A program made the translations under genes and the position numbers. Positions 17,129 to 26,222 of a DNA stretch of 41,790 nt are shown piece by piece; position 1 is the first letter of the stretch; the number at the start of each line of letters is the position of its first letter. The notes under the pieces were generated by a model. That model searched no databases, had not been told where the DNA came from, and saw only the letters and a program-made list of their open reading frames with translations. The stretch is from Fretibacterium sp. Its GTDB lineage: Bacteria > Synergistota > Synergistia > Synergistales > Aminobacteriaceae. Location of the stretch: the NCBI GenBank assembly GCA_012520235.1, contig JAAYOR010000164.1:1-41790 (forward strand), read 5' to 3'.

Positions 17129-19180
17129 CTAGGGGCGTCTCCGCCTCCGTCTCTCGGACCTCTCGGTTCTCGTGGTTCTTGTGGTGCGGAAGGACCGTTC
17201 CCTCTGCTCCGGCTGGGCCTCGGGCTCCTCCGGCCGGGGCTCCGGCTCCGGCTGAGCGCTCTCAGGCTCCTTTTCAGGTTCGGCTGAACGAGGCTCGGGC
17301 TGAAGCCTTGCGGCCTTCAGGCGGGCCGCGGCCGTCAGCAGCGAGGCGTGCCCCAGGGGGTGGAGCGAGGCGGAGCCGGCAAAGGCGGAGAGGACCCTGC
17401 GGGCCAGGTCAAGGTACTTTCTTTCGCCCAGGGCGACGCCGAGCGACGTCAGCCCCAGGACGGCCAGGGCGTTGGCCGAGGGTACGGAGCTGTCGAAGGC
17501 CGATTTGAGTCGGATAAAGAGGTTGGGGTCGTCCGCCGGGGAGAGGAAGAAGCCCCCGTGTTCCTCGTCGTGGAACTCCTGAACCAGTTTTTCCGCCATC
17601 GTCTCGGCAAAGCGCAGCCAGTCCTTCTGTTGCTTGCGCCCCTGCCCTTCGGCGGCGTCGTGAAGCTCCATGGCAGCCCACAGAAAGGCGGCGTAGTCGC
17701 CCGCCAGGGCAGGGACTCCGGAGAGCCCCTTGCGGTAGCTCCGCCGCCAGTTCCCCTTGGGGTCGGGCAGGGTCCTCTGCAAAAACAACATCGCCTTCTC
17801 GGCTGCGAGCCGCCAATCCGGGTGCTCAAAGACTCGGGATGCCCGGGCCAGGGCGCCTATCATCAGGCCGTTCCAGTCCATCAGGACCTTGTCGTCAAGG
17901 GTGGGTGGGGTGCGGCGGGAGCGGGCCTCCAGCAGGACGCGCCGGGCCTCTGCCAGCTTCTCCTTGACCTCCGGCAGGCGTATCCCGTAGCGCCGGGCCA
18001 GCTCGGTCGGGGTCGCGGCTTCATAGAGAACGTTGCGGCCGGTGGACATGCCGGTCATCCGGTGCCCGAAGTTCCCGCCCGGCATGACAGCGTAGGCAGC
18101 GCAGAACAGGCCGGAGGTTCCGGTAGGCAGAAGGTCGCGCAGCTCCTCCTCCTGCCAGAGGTAATAAGCGCCCTCGCCGTCCTCGCTGTCCGCGTCGAGA
18201 GCGGTGTAAAAGCATGAGTTGGGGGAGAGGAAGTCGCGCAGAGCGCAGTTGGCAGCGTCCTCGGCCAGAGTCCTGTAAAATTCGTCCGGACGCAGCTCGT
18301 GGGCTGCTGCCGCAGCCAGGAGGACCATCGCCTGGTCCGCAAGGACCTTCTCGAAGTGGGGCACGATCCAGCGCTCGTCCACGGCATAGCGGGCAAAGCC
18401 GCCGCCCAGCTGGTCGTGGATGCCGCCGCGCCAGAGGCTCCTCAGAGTGAGGTCCACCATGGAGAACGCCTCGTCCCGCTCGTCGGAGGAGTGCAGGGAA
18501 GAGGTCGACTGCTCCAGCAGAAAGAGCAGCCGGGGCACCGCCGGGAACTTTGGGGCAAACCCAAAGCCCCCCCACTGGCTGTCGAAGGTGTCCCGGAGGT
18601 CCTTGAGCCCGTCCCGGATCGGCATGTTCCCCAGATAGCCGCCCTGAAAGAAGTTCATGTGGGCCTTAAGGGTATCGGCCAGCTCCCGGGCCCCGCGCAG
18701 GACGTCCTCGTTCTGTATATTCCACAGCCACTTGACGCGGGGCAGGATATCGGTCATGCCCGGCAGCCTGCCGATGGTCCGCTTGGGCAGCCAGGTCGCG
18801 GCGAAGAAGGGGAGTCCGTCGGGGGTGAGGAAGAGGCTGAGAGGCCAGCCGCCGCTCCCGTTCTGGATGCGGCAGATATCCATGAAGAGGGCGTCGATGT
18901 CCGGGCGCTCCTCGCGGTCCACCTTGATGGAGATGCAGGTGTCGTTCAGCATCTCGGCGACCTCAGGGTCCTTAAAACATTCGCGCTCCATCACGTGGCA
19001 CCAGTGGCACGAGGAATACCCTATGGAAAGGAAGATGGGTTTGTTCACGCTCCGTGCCCATTCAAAGGCCTCGCTGTTCCAGGGGAGCCAGTCCACGGGA
19101 TTGGAGGCGTGGCGCAGCAGGTAGGGGCTGTTTGAGTCTTTCAGCCGGTTCATGCGGTCTGTGCTCTTGAGGTTTATCAA
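17129..19180 (-). CDS. DUF255 thioredoxin-fold / six-hairpin protein (YyaL, spermatogenesis-associated protein 20 family)
   Basis: The 683-residue protein shows the family start 'NSPYLLRHASNPVDWLPW', the thioredoxin-like 'GYSSCHWCHVMERECF' with a CxxC pair, 'IKVDREERPDID' and 'GWPLSLFLTPDGLPF', then an alpha/alpha-toroid region as in six-hairpin glycosidases. The biochemical role of the family is not firmly known. TTG 19180 follows AAAGGAG by eight bases and lies five bases after the stop of the HAD gene, indicating coupling; ATG 19153 is the alternative. An open frame extends to 19708, but this is the HAD gene read in another frame. The last 60 or so residues are an unusual Pro/Glu-rich tail ending in a run of Arg. 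Confidence 0.85.
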   Translation of the reverse strand: MINLKSTDRMNRLKDSNSPYLLRHASNPVDWLPWNSEAFEWARSVNKPIFLSIGYSSCHWCHVMERECFKDPEVAEMLNDTCISIKVDREERPDIDALFMDICRIQNGSGGWPLSLFLTPDGLPFFAATWLPKRTIGRLPGMTDILPRVKWLWNIQNEDVLRGARELADTLKAHMNFFQGGYLGNMPIRDGLKDLRDTFDSQWGGFGFAPKFPAVPRLLFLLEQSTSSLHSSDERDEAFSMVDLTLRSLWRGGIHDQLGGGFARYAVDERWIVPHFEKVLADQAMVLLAAAAAHELRPDEFYRTLAEDAANCALRDFLSPNSCFYTALDADSEDGEGAYYLWQEEELRDLLPTGTSGLFCAAYAVMPGGNFGHRMTGMSTGRNVLYEAATPTELARRYGIRLPEVKEKLAEARRVLLEARSRRTPPTLDDKVLMDWNGLMIGALARASRVFEHPDWRLAAEKAMLFLQRTLPDPKGNWRRSYRKGLSGVPALAGDYAAFLWAAMELHDAAEGQGRKQQKDWLRFAETMAEKLVQEFHDEEHGGFFLSPADDPNLFIRLKSAFDSSVPSANALAVLGLTSLGVALGERKYLDLARRVLSAFAGSASLHPLGHASLLTAAARLKAARLQPEPRSAEPEKEPESAQPEPEPRPEEPEAQPEQRERSFRTTRTTRTERSERRRRRRP

Positions 19181-19185
19181 GGCAG

Positions 19186-19836
19186 TCACTCCTTTTCCGT
19201 TCCGTCCCGTACCAGGGAGAGAAGCTCTGTAAGGCTGTCGATGGTCCGCCACGCGCCCAGCTCGGAGAACTGCTCCCGGGTGAAGTAGCCCCTGGTGATG
19301 CCGATGGCGCGCACTCCTGCGGCGAGGGCGGTTCGGATGTCGATGTCGGAGTCGCCCACGTAGGCCGTCTCGGAGCAGGGGACCCCGAAGTGCTCCATGA
19401 GAGATTCGATCATCGCAGGATGGGGCTTGTGGGGCACCTTGTCCGCTGGCCCGAGGATCGTTCCGGGGTCGAAGTAGCGGGCTGTGTTGGATTTTTCCAT
19501 GGCGCGATGAGGATCCTGACGGTTCGAGGCCACGCCGAGATGGACGCCCATCTCCCTCAGGCGCGTCAGGACGGGACCGGTCTCTGGGAAGGCGTGGATA
19601 TGCTCGAACTCCAGAGGGGCCACCTTTTGGCGGTAGATGTCCAGCCATTCGGGCCGGCACTCGCCAAAGAGCTCCTCCATGAACTGGGTCAGGGGCATGG
19701 CGATGCATCGCATGACCTGAGAGTGATTTGCATGGGGTTTGCCCACCACGTCGGCCAGCAAATTGACCCCCGCCAGGATGGCGTCGCTCGAATCGACAAG
19801 GGTCATGTCGTGGTCGAAAATCAAAAGGTTGATCAC
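19186..19836 (-). CDS. HAD-superfamily phosphatase, phosphoglycolate phosphatase-like
   Basis: The 216-residue protein carries all four HAD motifs: 'DHDMTLVDS' (nucleophile and acid/base Asp), 'GVASN', the 'HKPHP' lysine, and 'VGDSDIDI' with the metal-binding acidic residues. A helical cap lies between motifs I and II, as in subfamily I phosphoglycolate phosphatases and beta-phosphoglucomutases; the substrate is not predictable. GTG 19836 is preceded by GAGGAG (19844-19849), a strong site, so the 12 residues upstream from ATG 19872 are rejected. It is the first gene of a two-gene minus-strand unit with the DUF255 protein. Confidence 0.85.
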   Translation of the reverse strand: MINLLIFDHDMTLVDSSDAILAGVNLLADVVGKPHANHSQVMRCIAMPLTQFMEELFGECRPEWLDIYRQKVAPLEFEHIHAFPETGPVLTRLREMGVHLGVASNRQDPHRAMEKSNTARYFDPGTILGPADKVPHKPHPAMIESLMEHFGVPCSETAYVGDSDIDIRTALAAGVRAIGITRGYFTREQFSELGAWRTIDSLTELLSLVRDGTEKE

Positions 19837-20241
19837 AGTTTTTCTCCTCGCGTTGTTGCGTTGTTTTGCCACGCCACCCCGGAAGGCGACGATCGTATCA
19901 CAACCTATTATGATAGCCTATTATAGAGCAAAGAGAGAGCTCTCTCATCCGCGTTTCGCGTTTGTCGCGGGAAAATTTTTCTGAGCGGTCATGCTAAAAT
20001 AACAGGATGCTGCTTTCGCCATTTTCGCTGTCCTACCTCCTGGAGGCCGGAGTTTTTATCGGTCACACCGTGCGAGGCTTAAGGCGCAGCCATGTCAAAT
20101 ATTTTGTTATTTGTTAAGGGGAGAGCGCCGGAGGAAGTGTCTGCTCCGTGCTCCCTGACCTCTGTCAGCGACTTCTATTTGCAGAAATTCAGTGTTTCCG
20201 CAACCGTGACCGATTTATTATTCATGAAGGAGGAGTCTGTT

Positions 20242-21789
20242 ATGTGGAGAGCTGCGATTGTGTTTTTGCTGCTGTTCAGCAGCGTCGCCGGCGCGGAGCC
20301 GCTGGTGCGTTCCGTTGATGTCTATCCTAAGGGAGGGCGGATCGTCTTTGAAGCCCCTGTCGAGCCCAAGGGCGGCACTTTTTCGATAGAGCTTCCCGGG
20401 GCCTTTGACCCTGAGAGCGTGCGCGTGCTGAACCCCCTTGGGGCAGAGAACCTGAGGGTGAAGATGGTGAGCCGTGCCCCCTGGGTCCCTGTGGGCCTGG
20501 AGCCTCTTAAGGCCAGGCTGGACACGTTGAATGCGGAGCTGGCCAGCCTGGAAGGACGCGTCGCAGCCCTCCAGCAGACGCGCAAGATGCTGGTGATCCC
20601 CTCTACGCTCAAGGACTTCGGGGCACGGGACCTGATAGCCTATATCGAAGGAGCCCAGACCCTGAGGACGACCGTTGAGAACGAGATGGTCACCCTGGAC
20701 GAAAGGATGAAGAAGGCGACGGAGGAGCGGGATCGCCTGCAGAGCGAGTACGATGGGAAGAGCCCCTACAACGCCGAGCTCGCGCTCCAGGTGAGCGGGA
20801 GGCTTTTCAATCCGGGCCCTGCCCTGATAGAGGCCTTCACTCCCTCCATCGCCTGGAGCCTGCATTATTCCATGGATATGAACAGCAACACGGGCGATAT
20901 TGAGGCGCGCATGTACGCCTTGACGCAGCAAAGGACGGGATTGGATCTGAAGGGCGGCTTTGTCTTCCACACCCGCCGGCCTGCCGAGTCCGTCCAGCCT
21001 CCCTCTGTGAAGCCGCTGGTCGTGGACTTTGAGAAAAAGGTCTCCCGCAACAGCAGTCAATACTCCGCTCGCTCTGCGGCCCCGATGCCGATGGCGCGCT
21101 TGGAGGAGATGGATGGGAGGGCTTTTGAGGACGAATTCGAGGAGTTGCTTAAGAGCCGGGTGAACGCCGAGCCGGAGGTGTCCTCTACCCTTTCGGACGT
21201 GACGGTGAGGGGCGACGGGGTCGTCACGGGCGACGGCTCGCCGGTGGACGTGGTGCTCGGGAGCTTCACCCTGAAGAGCGTCCCGGACCTGGTGCTGATA
21301 CCCGAGCAGAGGAGCGAGAGCTGGATCGTCGCCAGCATGGACAGCGTCCCCGAGTCCCTGCTCCCGGGACGTGCCGACCTGCTAGTGGACGGACAGCCCT
21401 CGGGCCGCACCTCCATCCCGGAGTACGGGCTGGAGCAGATGCGCCTCCCCTTTGGCATGGCCACGCGCCTGAGCGCCGGCAAAACTCAGATGCTGGGGAC
21501 GGCCGGCAGCTCCTTCTTCGGCGGCAGCGGCATCCTGCATCGGGGCTATGAGATCAAGGTGACCAGCGGCCTGGAGAGCGAGCGGGAGGTCTCGGTGCTC
21601 GATCGTTTGCCGGTGCCCGTCAACGAGAAGATCAAACTGGAGAACGTCAAGATAGACCCCGAGCCGACGAAGCGGGACAAGGAGAACCGCCTGACCTGGA
21701 AGATGACCCTGAAGCCGGGCGAAACGCGCAAGATTGTGGTGGAGTACACTCTGACCTATCCGTCCGATGAGACTCTGACATACCGTTAG
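20242..21789 (+). CDS. Exported DUF4139-domain protein
   Basis: The 515-residue protein has a signal peptide ('MWRAAIVFLLLFSSVAGA'), a DUF4140-like N-terminal domain ('VRSVDVYPKGGRIVFEAPVEPKGG', in part), a coiled-coil around residues 85-185, and a C-terminal DUF4139 beta-rich region ending in a conserved-looking 'LKPGETRKIVVEYTLTYP'. Relatives are described as 'mucoidy inhibitor A-like', but no biochemical function is established. The ATG at 20242 follows AAGGAGGAG (20227-20235); ATG 20224 and 20092 are rejected. The next gene starts ten bases after the stop, so this gene opens the envelope run. Confidence 0.78.
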   Translation: MWRAAIVFLLLFSSVAGAEPLVRSVDVYPKGGRIVFEAPVEPKGGTFSIELPGAFDPESVRVLNPLGAENLRVKMVSRAPWVPVGLEPLKARLDTLNAELASLEGRVAALQQTRKMLVIPSTLKDFGARDLIAYIEGAQTLRTTVENEMVTLDERMKKATEERDRLQSEYDGKSPYNAELALQVSGRLFNPGPALIEAFTPSIAWSLHYSMDMNSNTGDIEARMYALTQQRTGLDLKGGFVFHTRRPAESVQPPSVKPLVVDFEKKVSRNSSQYSARSAAPMPMARLEEMDGRAFEDEFEELLKSRVNAEPEVSSTLSDVTVRGDGVVTGDGSPVDVVLGSFTLKSVPDLVLIPEQRSESWIVASMDSVPESLLPGRADLLVDGQPSGRTSIPEYGLEQMRLPFGMATRLSAGKTQMLGTAGSSFFGGSGILHRGYEIKVTSGLESEREVSVLDRLPVPVNEKIKLENVKIDPEPTKRDKENRLTWKMTLKPGETRKIVVEYTLTYPSDETLTYR

Positions 21790-21799
21790 GAGTGTCATC

Positions 21800-22912
21800 A
21801 TGATGGTAAAAGAGGCACGTTCTCCTCTTCGCTGGATTTTCCTACCTCCCTTTGTGGCTATTGGCACCATCGCGGTGGTGGTTTTCCTGAGCTCCTCTCG
21901 GCCTGTGTCGGTGGACCCGGCCTGGTGGGCTCTGACGGGGCTTCTTTTCATCGTCCTTACCATCTTGTACGGGATGTTCCTTAACCAGGGCTTTACGGTT
22001 GGGCTCTTTCCCCTCCAGATGGTGGCCCAGGGGATCCTGCTCTGCCCTCTCTCCCTGGCCTTTGGGGCCGGGATGCTCCAGTGGCTGGGGGTGACGATGG
22101 CGGTCTGCGGGGCGTCTGTCCTGGTGGCTGTCTACTACCGCCACCGTCGGGAGCTCCGGCTTGAGGCGATTGAGGAGCTCTCTGCCTCCAACGAGTGTAC
22201 CCTTCCCCTCCTCTTTGCCGTGACGGACGGGGAGGGAAACATCCTTTCCATCAGCGACGCCCTTCTGGACACGGCAAAGACGACGCGCGAGGCGGCTCTT
22301 CAGGGCAAGATAACCTTCTTCCTGAAGCCGGGGGACGAGACGACGGTCCTGGGAGACAAAAAATGGAGCGTCCGTCAGACGCCGATGGAGGGCGGGGGCT
22401 TCTACTTTCAGTTGGACGAATACCAGGATGAGGGCCCGGCTCCGGCTTTCGCCGAGCCCCCGGAGCCCTTCGTCGACCCGGCGACGCAGCTCCACACCCA
22501 GGCCTATGCGTTCCGCCGGGTGGGTGAGGAGCTCTATCGCGTTCGGCGCTATCAGCGCTTTCTCTCAGCCGCGCTCCTGAGCTTTGAGTTCCCGGACTCC
22601 GCTCCCCCTGAGGATGAGGAGACCTTCTGGATCTCTTACTGCCGGCTCGTCCGGGCCAACCTCCGAGCCTCGGATGTCTCCTCTCTCGTCGGGCCTCATG
22701 ACATTTTCCTGGTCTTTCCCGAGACACCCAGGGAGGCGGCGGAAGTGGCAGTGGGCAAGCTGCTGGAACTCATGCCGCCGCTCCTGGAAAGCTACAGTTC
22801 CCTTGAGGCGCCCAAGGTGACTGACGGGATTTTGTTTGTGGGCGCGAGCTCGGATCTGACTGACGCTGCAGCTCTCTTGAAGGCTCTGGACGAGAGGGTC
22901 GGCAAGCGCTGA
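21800..22912 (+). CDS. Four-helix membrane protein with a degenerate GGDEF domain
   Basis: The 370-residue protein has about four transmembrane segments (residues 12-32, 42-62, 65-85, 90-112), a PAS-like middle ('LLFAVTDGEGNILSISDALL'), then a GGDEF-type fold. 'DPATQLHTQAYAFRRVGEELYRVRRYQRF' (in part) matches the usual 'D.LTGL.N...F...L' opening. The signature loop reads GPHDI (about 298-302) in 'LVGPHDIFLVFPET' where active enzymes have GG[DE]EF. It is therefore unlikely to make cyclic-di-GMP and may serve as a nucleotide sensor or scaffold. It starts at ATG 21800, seven bases after TAGGAG. The next gene, lptF/G-like, starts 20 bases downstream. Confidence 0.72.
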   Translation: MMVKEARSPLRWIFLPPFVAIGTIAVVVFLSSSRPVSVDPAWWALTGLLFIVLTILYGMFLNQGFTVGLFPLQMVAQGILLCPLSLAFGAGMLQWLGVTMAVCGASVLVAVYYRHRRELRLEAIEELSASNECTLPLLFAVTDGEGNILSISDALLDTAKTTREAALQGKITFFLKPGDETTVLGDKKWSVRQTPMEGGGFYFQLDEYQDEGPAPAFAEPPEPFVDPATQLHTQAYAFRRVGEELYRVRRYQRFLSAALLSFEFPDSAPPEDEETFWISYCRLVRANLRASDVSSLVGPHDIFLVFPETPREAAEVAVGKLLELMPPLLESYSSLEAPKVTDGILFVGASSDLTDAAALLKALDERVGKR

Positions 22913-22932
22913 CATCAGAGGGGCGGAGGGGG

Positions 22933-24042
22933 ATGAAGAGCTTGGTGCCGCGCCTGAGGCTCTTGGACAGGCTCATTTTAGGGGCCATGGCAGGGCCGTT
23001 TGTCTTTGGGGTCCTGATCTTCACTCTGATCTTTGTGGCGGGCGACCTGCTGTTTGAGGCCGCCCGGCTGATCATTGAGAGGAACGTCTCCCTGGGGGTC
23101 GTGCTGCGGCTTTTCTTCTATCGCCTGCCTGAGGTCGTCGCTCTGACCTTTCCCATGTCCTCACTCTTAGGTGCTCTGTTGGGCATCTCCAACCTCTCGG
23201 CGAACAGCGAGCTGATAGCCTTGAGGTCGCTCGGCATCTCCTTCATGAGGGTCCTGCGTCCGGTCGTGATTGCCTCCTTGCTGATCTCAGCCTTCACCCT
23301 GCTCTTCAACGAGACGCTCGTCCCCATCACCTCCATTGCTGCCGATCGCCTGATGAAATATGAGATCCTCAAAAACCAGGTCTCTGCGGTCCAGGAGAAG
23401 GTCTTTTTGCGCGACGAGAGAGGGGGCGAGCTCCTGAGGGTGCTCTATGTCGATCAGCTGGACACCGAAAAAGGCCTGATGAGCGGTGTGATGATCCACG
23501 AGTTTGAGAAGGGTCGCCTGGTTCGTACCTCCACGGCCCAGGAGGGCGTGTGGAAGGAGGGGGAGTGGTGGATCGAGGAGGGCCGGGTCTACGACGTGAC
23601 CCGTGAGGGGGATGTGCAGCTGCTCTTCAGGTTTGCGCGGCAGAAGCTGGCTCTGAACCTGTCGCCCGCTCAGCTCCAGCGCAGCACTCGGCGCCCCTCG
23701 GACATGAGCGCTCACGAGCTGTGGTCCTACGTGCGAGGGGCGGATATGGTCGGCACGGACCTCTCGCGCCTGTGGGTGATGTTCCACCTGAAGGTAGCCG
23801 TGCCCTGGGCCTGTGTGATTCTGGCGCTGTTGGGCGCAAGCTTCGGGGCCGCCCGGCAGAGCCGGTCGGGCTCGGGGATGAGCTTTGGGGTCAGCGTCTC
23901 CATCGTCTTTGCCTACTACGTCGTGATGTCGCTCTGTCGTGCCCTGGGCGAGTCCGGCTCCATGCCCCCCATCCTGGCCGCGTGGACGCCGAACCTGCTC
24001 TTCTTTGCCGTGGCCGTGTTCTTCGCACGGAGGGTGGACTGA
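22933..24042 (+). CDS. LptF/LptG-type permease of the LPS export machine
   Basis: The 369-residue protein has the LptF/LptG (YjgP/YjgQ) layout: two N-terminal helices, a conserved 'LPEVVALTFPMSSLLGALLGISNLSANSEL' region (in part), one central beta-jellyroll periplasmic domain (about residues 130-260), and three C-terminal helices with 'PWACVILALLGASFGA'. In E. coli LptF and LptG pair with LptB2 to pull LPS from the inner membrane towards LptC and LptA. Only one such gene is seen here, so it either forms a homodimer or has its partner elsewhere. ATG 22933 follows GGGGCGGAGGGGG. It lies immediately before lpxI and belongs to the lipid A operon. Confidence 0.9.
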   Translation: MKSLVPRLRLLDRLILGAMAGPFVFGVLIFTLIFVAGDLLFEAARLIIERNVSLGVVLRLFFYRLPEVVALTFPMSSLLGALLGISNLSANSELIALRSLGISFMRVLRPVVIASLLISAFTLLFNETLVPITSIAADRLMKYEILKNQVSAVQEKVFLRDERGGELLRVLYVDQLDTEKGLMSGVMIHEFEKGRLVRTSTAQEGVWKEGEWWIEEGRVYDVTREGDVQLLFRFARQKLALNLSPAQLQRSTRRPSDMSAHELWSYVRGADMVGTDLSRLWVMFHLKVAVPWACVILALLGASFGAARQSRSGSGMSFGVSVSIVFAYYVVMSLCRALGESGSMPPILAAWTPNLLFFAVAVFFARRVD

Positions 24043-24044
24043 CC

Positions 24045-24914
24045 GTGGCCGGCTCAGGCGCCGTCAGGAACTCTCCAGGGGCTAGGGTGGCGCTGCTGGC
24101 CGGGAAAGGGAGTTTGCCCGTGGAGCTGGCGCGCCGTCTGGCTGAGGCCGGGACGCTCCCTCTGGTGATGAGCTGGAGGTCGGACCCTGAGACCTTCAAG
24201 CCCTTTGCGCGCCCTCTGGTGCGGCTCCGGCTTCTCCGGATGAGCCGGGTGGTTCGGGAGATGCGCCGTCATGGAGCGACGCAGCTGATTATGGCGGGCC
24301 TGATCCCCAAAAAGCTGCTCTATATCCTGCCTTATCTTTTACCCTTTGTCCTTGACCCTCTCGGAATAAGGGCCCTGACCCGTGGTGCGCGGGACGACCA
24401 TTCGCTCCTGGGCTCCATCGTCTCAGTGCTGGAGGAGGAGGGGATTGCCGTCCTGCCCTATTGGCAGCTGCTGCCGGAGTTCATGGCGACGGAGGGGCCC
24501 ATGAGTTCCCGTGCCCCCACAGAGGGCGAGTTACAGGATGTGAGCTGCGGCGTGGACGTGCTGCGCGTCACTTTGCCCTGCTCGTTCGGTCAGGCTCTGG
24601 TGGTCTCCGGAGGGGCTGTGGTGGCGGTCGAGGCCATGGAGGGGACGGACGCGATGATCGAGCGCGCCGGAACCCTGGTCCGCCGCGGGGTCGTCGTCAA
24701 GATGATGCGGGCCGATCAGGACCCACGCTACGATATCCCAATAATCGGGCCCCGGACCATAGAAAAAATGCGTTCTGCGCGCCTGACCTGCCTGGCGGTC
24801 GAGGCGCATCGAACCTTGATCATGGAGCCGCAGAAGACCTTCTCCCTGGCGGACTCTTATGGAATTGCCGTGTGGGGGATCGAAGGAGCTCCTCTCTCAT
24901 GTCCCTCTTCGTGA
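24045..24914 (+). CDS. lpxI: UDP-2,3-diacylglucosamine diphosphatase, LpxI type (DUF1009)
   Basis: LpxI hydrolyses UDP-2,3-diacylglucosamine to lipid X and UMP, the step performed by LpxH in many proteobacteria. The 289-residue protein shows 'LLAGKGSLPVELAR' (start domain), 'IMAGLIPKK', 'ARDDHSLLGSIVSVLEEEGI', 'SCGVDVLRVTLPCSFGQALVVSGGAVVAVEAMEGTD' (in part) and 'VVVKMMRADQDPRYDIPIIGPRT' (in part), all typical of the DUF1009 fold. The start is GTG 24045, two bases after the stop of the permease; the frame is open further upstream only as a shadow of that gene. The end overlaps lpxB by 16 bases, which suggests translational coupling of two successive steps. Confidence 0.93.
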   Translation: MAGSGAVRNSPGARVALLAGKGSLPVELARRLAEAGTLPLVMSWRSDPETFKPFARPLVRLRLLRMSRVVREMRRHGATQLIMAGLIPKKLLYILPYLLPFVLDPLGIRALTRGARDDHSLLGSIVSVLEEEGIAVLPYWQLLPEFMATEGPMSSRAPTEGELQDVSCGVDVLRVTLPCSFGQALVVSGGAVVAVEAMEGTDAMIERAGTLVRRGVVVKMMRADQDPRYDIPIIGPRTIEKMRSARLTCLAVEAHRTLIMEPQKTFSLADSYGIAVWGIEGAPLSCPSS

Positions 24915-26050
24915 GCTGCGGGGAGGTCAGCGGCGACCTCTATGCCGGCGACCTGATCCGTGAGGTCCAGGCCCAGGACCCCTCTCTGAGAGGGCGAATC
25001 TGGGGGATGCTGGGTCCGGTGGGGATGGGGGCCCTGAGCGGTTCACCTCAACCTCAGCCCCAGGACGAGGACGGCCCTTTGCCCCTCTGGAGCTATGAAG
25101 AGCTCAAGCTGATGGGCATCACGGAGGTGCTGAGCGCTGTCCCTCGTCTCCTTCGGCTCCGGAATGCGATAGCTCGCGCGATCCAGAGCCGGCGCCCCAG
25201 GGCCGTGGTCCTGGTGGATAGCCCGGACTTTCATTTGAACCTTGCCCGCAAGCTGCGACGGGATGGGTTTCGCGGGAAGCTGGTCTGTCTGGTGACCCCG
25301 ACGGTCTGGGCCTGGCGCAGCGGCCGGACGAAGATCCTGCGCGAGGCCTTCGACCTCTGCCTCCCTCTTTTCTCCTTTGAGCACGAGTTTCTGATCAAGC
25401 GAGGGGTGCGCTCCCGATGGGTGGCGCATCCTCTGGTGGAGAGCATGAAGGACTGCCGCGCTCCGGAGGTTTTGACGAGCCGAGAGGACGCAGGGCGCCT
25501 GATAGCCCTGATGCCGGGCAGCCGAAGCTACGACATCCGCTACCATCTGAAGGCTCTGATCGAGACAGCAGAGCTCCTGAGAACCGAGGGGTTCTCCCCT
25601 ATCTTTTCCGTAGCCTCCGGGCTCTCCCCCGACCTGAAGGACCGGCTGCGCCGAGCCCTCGTCGGGTTCGAGACCTGGGAGGGGACGGCCCGGGAGCTGA
25701 TGGCGGCCGCCTCCGCTGCCGTGGTCGTCAGTGGCACGGTCTCGGTGGAGGCGCTTCTTCTGCGCCGTTTTGCCGTGGTAGTCTACAACGGCGAAGGGCT
25801 ATCATGGCTTTTGGCGCGGCTTCTGGTGCGCATCCCTTACATCTCCATCCCGAACTATCTGACGGATACGCCCCTCTATCCGGAGCTGCTCCGCAGCCGG
25901 ATGACCCCCGCGCTCATCCTTGCCGAGTTGCACCGCTATCTGGACGACCCGGCTTTGAAACGCAGCCTGGACGAGAGGATGAAGGACGCTTGCTCCGCCA
26001 TGGGGGCCGGCTCCGCGGCCGCGTTCTGGGCAAAGAGCGTCCTGGAGTGA
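24899..26050 (+). CDS. lpxB: Lipid-A-disaccharide synthase
   Basis: LpxB joins lipid X to UDP-2,3-diacylglucosamine, forming the beta-1,6 disaccharide at the inner face of the inner membrane. The 383-residue GT19 enzyme has 'SCGEVSGDLYAGDLI' at the N-terminus, 'GITEVL', 'LVDSPDFHLNLARKLRR', 'CLVTPTVWAWRSGR', 'LMPGSR' (about 204-209), and 'VVSGTVSVEALLLRRFAVVVY' (in part) in the donor-binding half, then 'IPYISIPNYL'. A slightly unusual Gln/Pro-rich insert (about residues 43-60) lies after the first Rossmann strand. ATG 24899 follows AAGGAG by ten bases. A 172-base gap separates it from the next gene. Confidence 0.95.
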   Translation: MSLFVSCGEVSGDLYAGDLIREVQAQDPSLRGRIWGMLGPVGMGALSGSPQPQPQDEDGPLPLWSYEELKLMGITEVLSAVPRLLRLRNAIARAIQSRRPRAVVLVDSPDFHLNLARKLRRDGFRGKLVCLVTPTVWAWRSGRTKILREAFDLCLPLFSFEHEFLIKRGVRSRWVAHPLVESMKDCRAPEVLTSREDAGRLIALMPGSRSYDIRYHLKALIETAELLRTEGFSPIFSVASGLSPDLKDRLRRALVGFETWEGTARELMAAASAAVVVSGTVSVEALLLRRFAVVVYNGEGLSWLLARLLVRIPYISIPNYLTDTPLYPELLRSRMTPALILAELHRYLDDPALKRSLDERMKDACSAMGAGSAAAFWAKSVLE

Positions 26051-26163
26051 CGACGCTCTTATGCCGCAGAGGACAAGTCCTCCGGACTCCTGAAAAGGGT
26101 CGAGGGGACTTGTTCCCTTGCGGGTGTGGGCGTGGAGAGAACCCACGGTTTTTAACCTGTGGT

Positions 26164-26193
26164 TTGTTTTTAACCTGTGCTTTGTGGTAAAAC
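26164..26193 (+). promoter_or_regulatory. Possible internal promoter before the LpxB-like gene
   Basis: TTGTTT (26164-26169) and TGG-TAAAAC (extended -10, hexamer 26188-26193) are spaced by 18 bases. The same short stretch holds a direct repeat (tttttaacctgtg twice between 26149 and 26180) that could be an operator. The sequence before it contains small hairpins (for example around 26110-26127). Confidence 0.35.
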
Positions 26194-26222
26194 TTCAGCA
26201 TTGACATCAAGGAGATGTAGCG

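Noticed and set aside
19181-19708. Upstream extension of the DUF255 frame
   Set aside because: This part is the HAD gene read out of frame; the family's N-terminus begins near 19153-19180.
23721-24044. Upstream extension of the lpxI frame
   Set aside because: It overlaps the lptF/G-like gene in another frame, and GTG 24045 begins exactly after that gene's stop.
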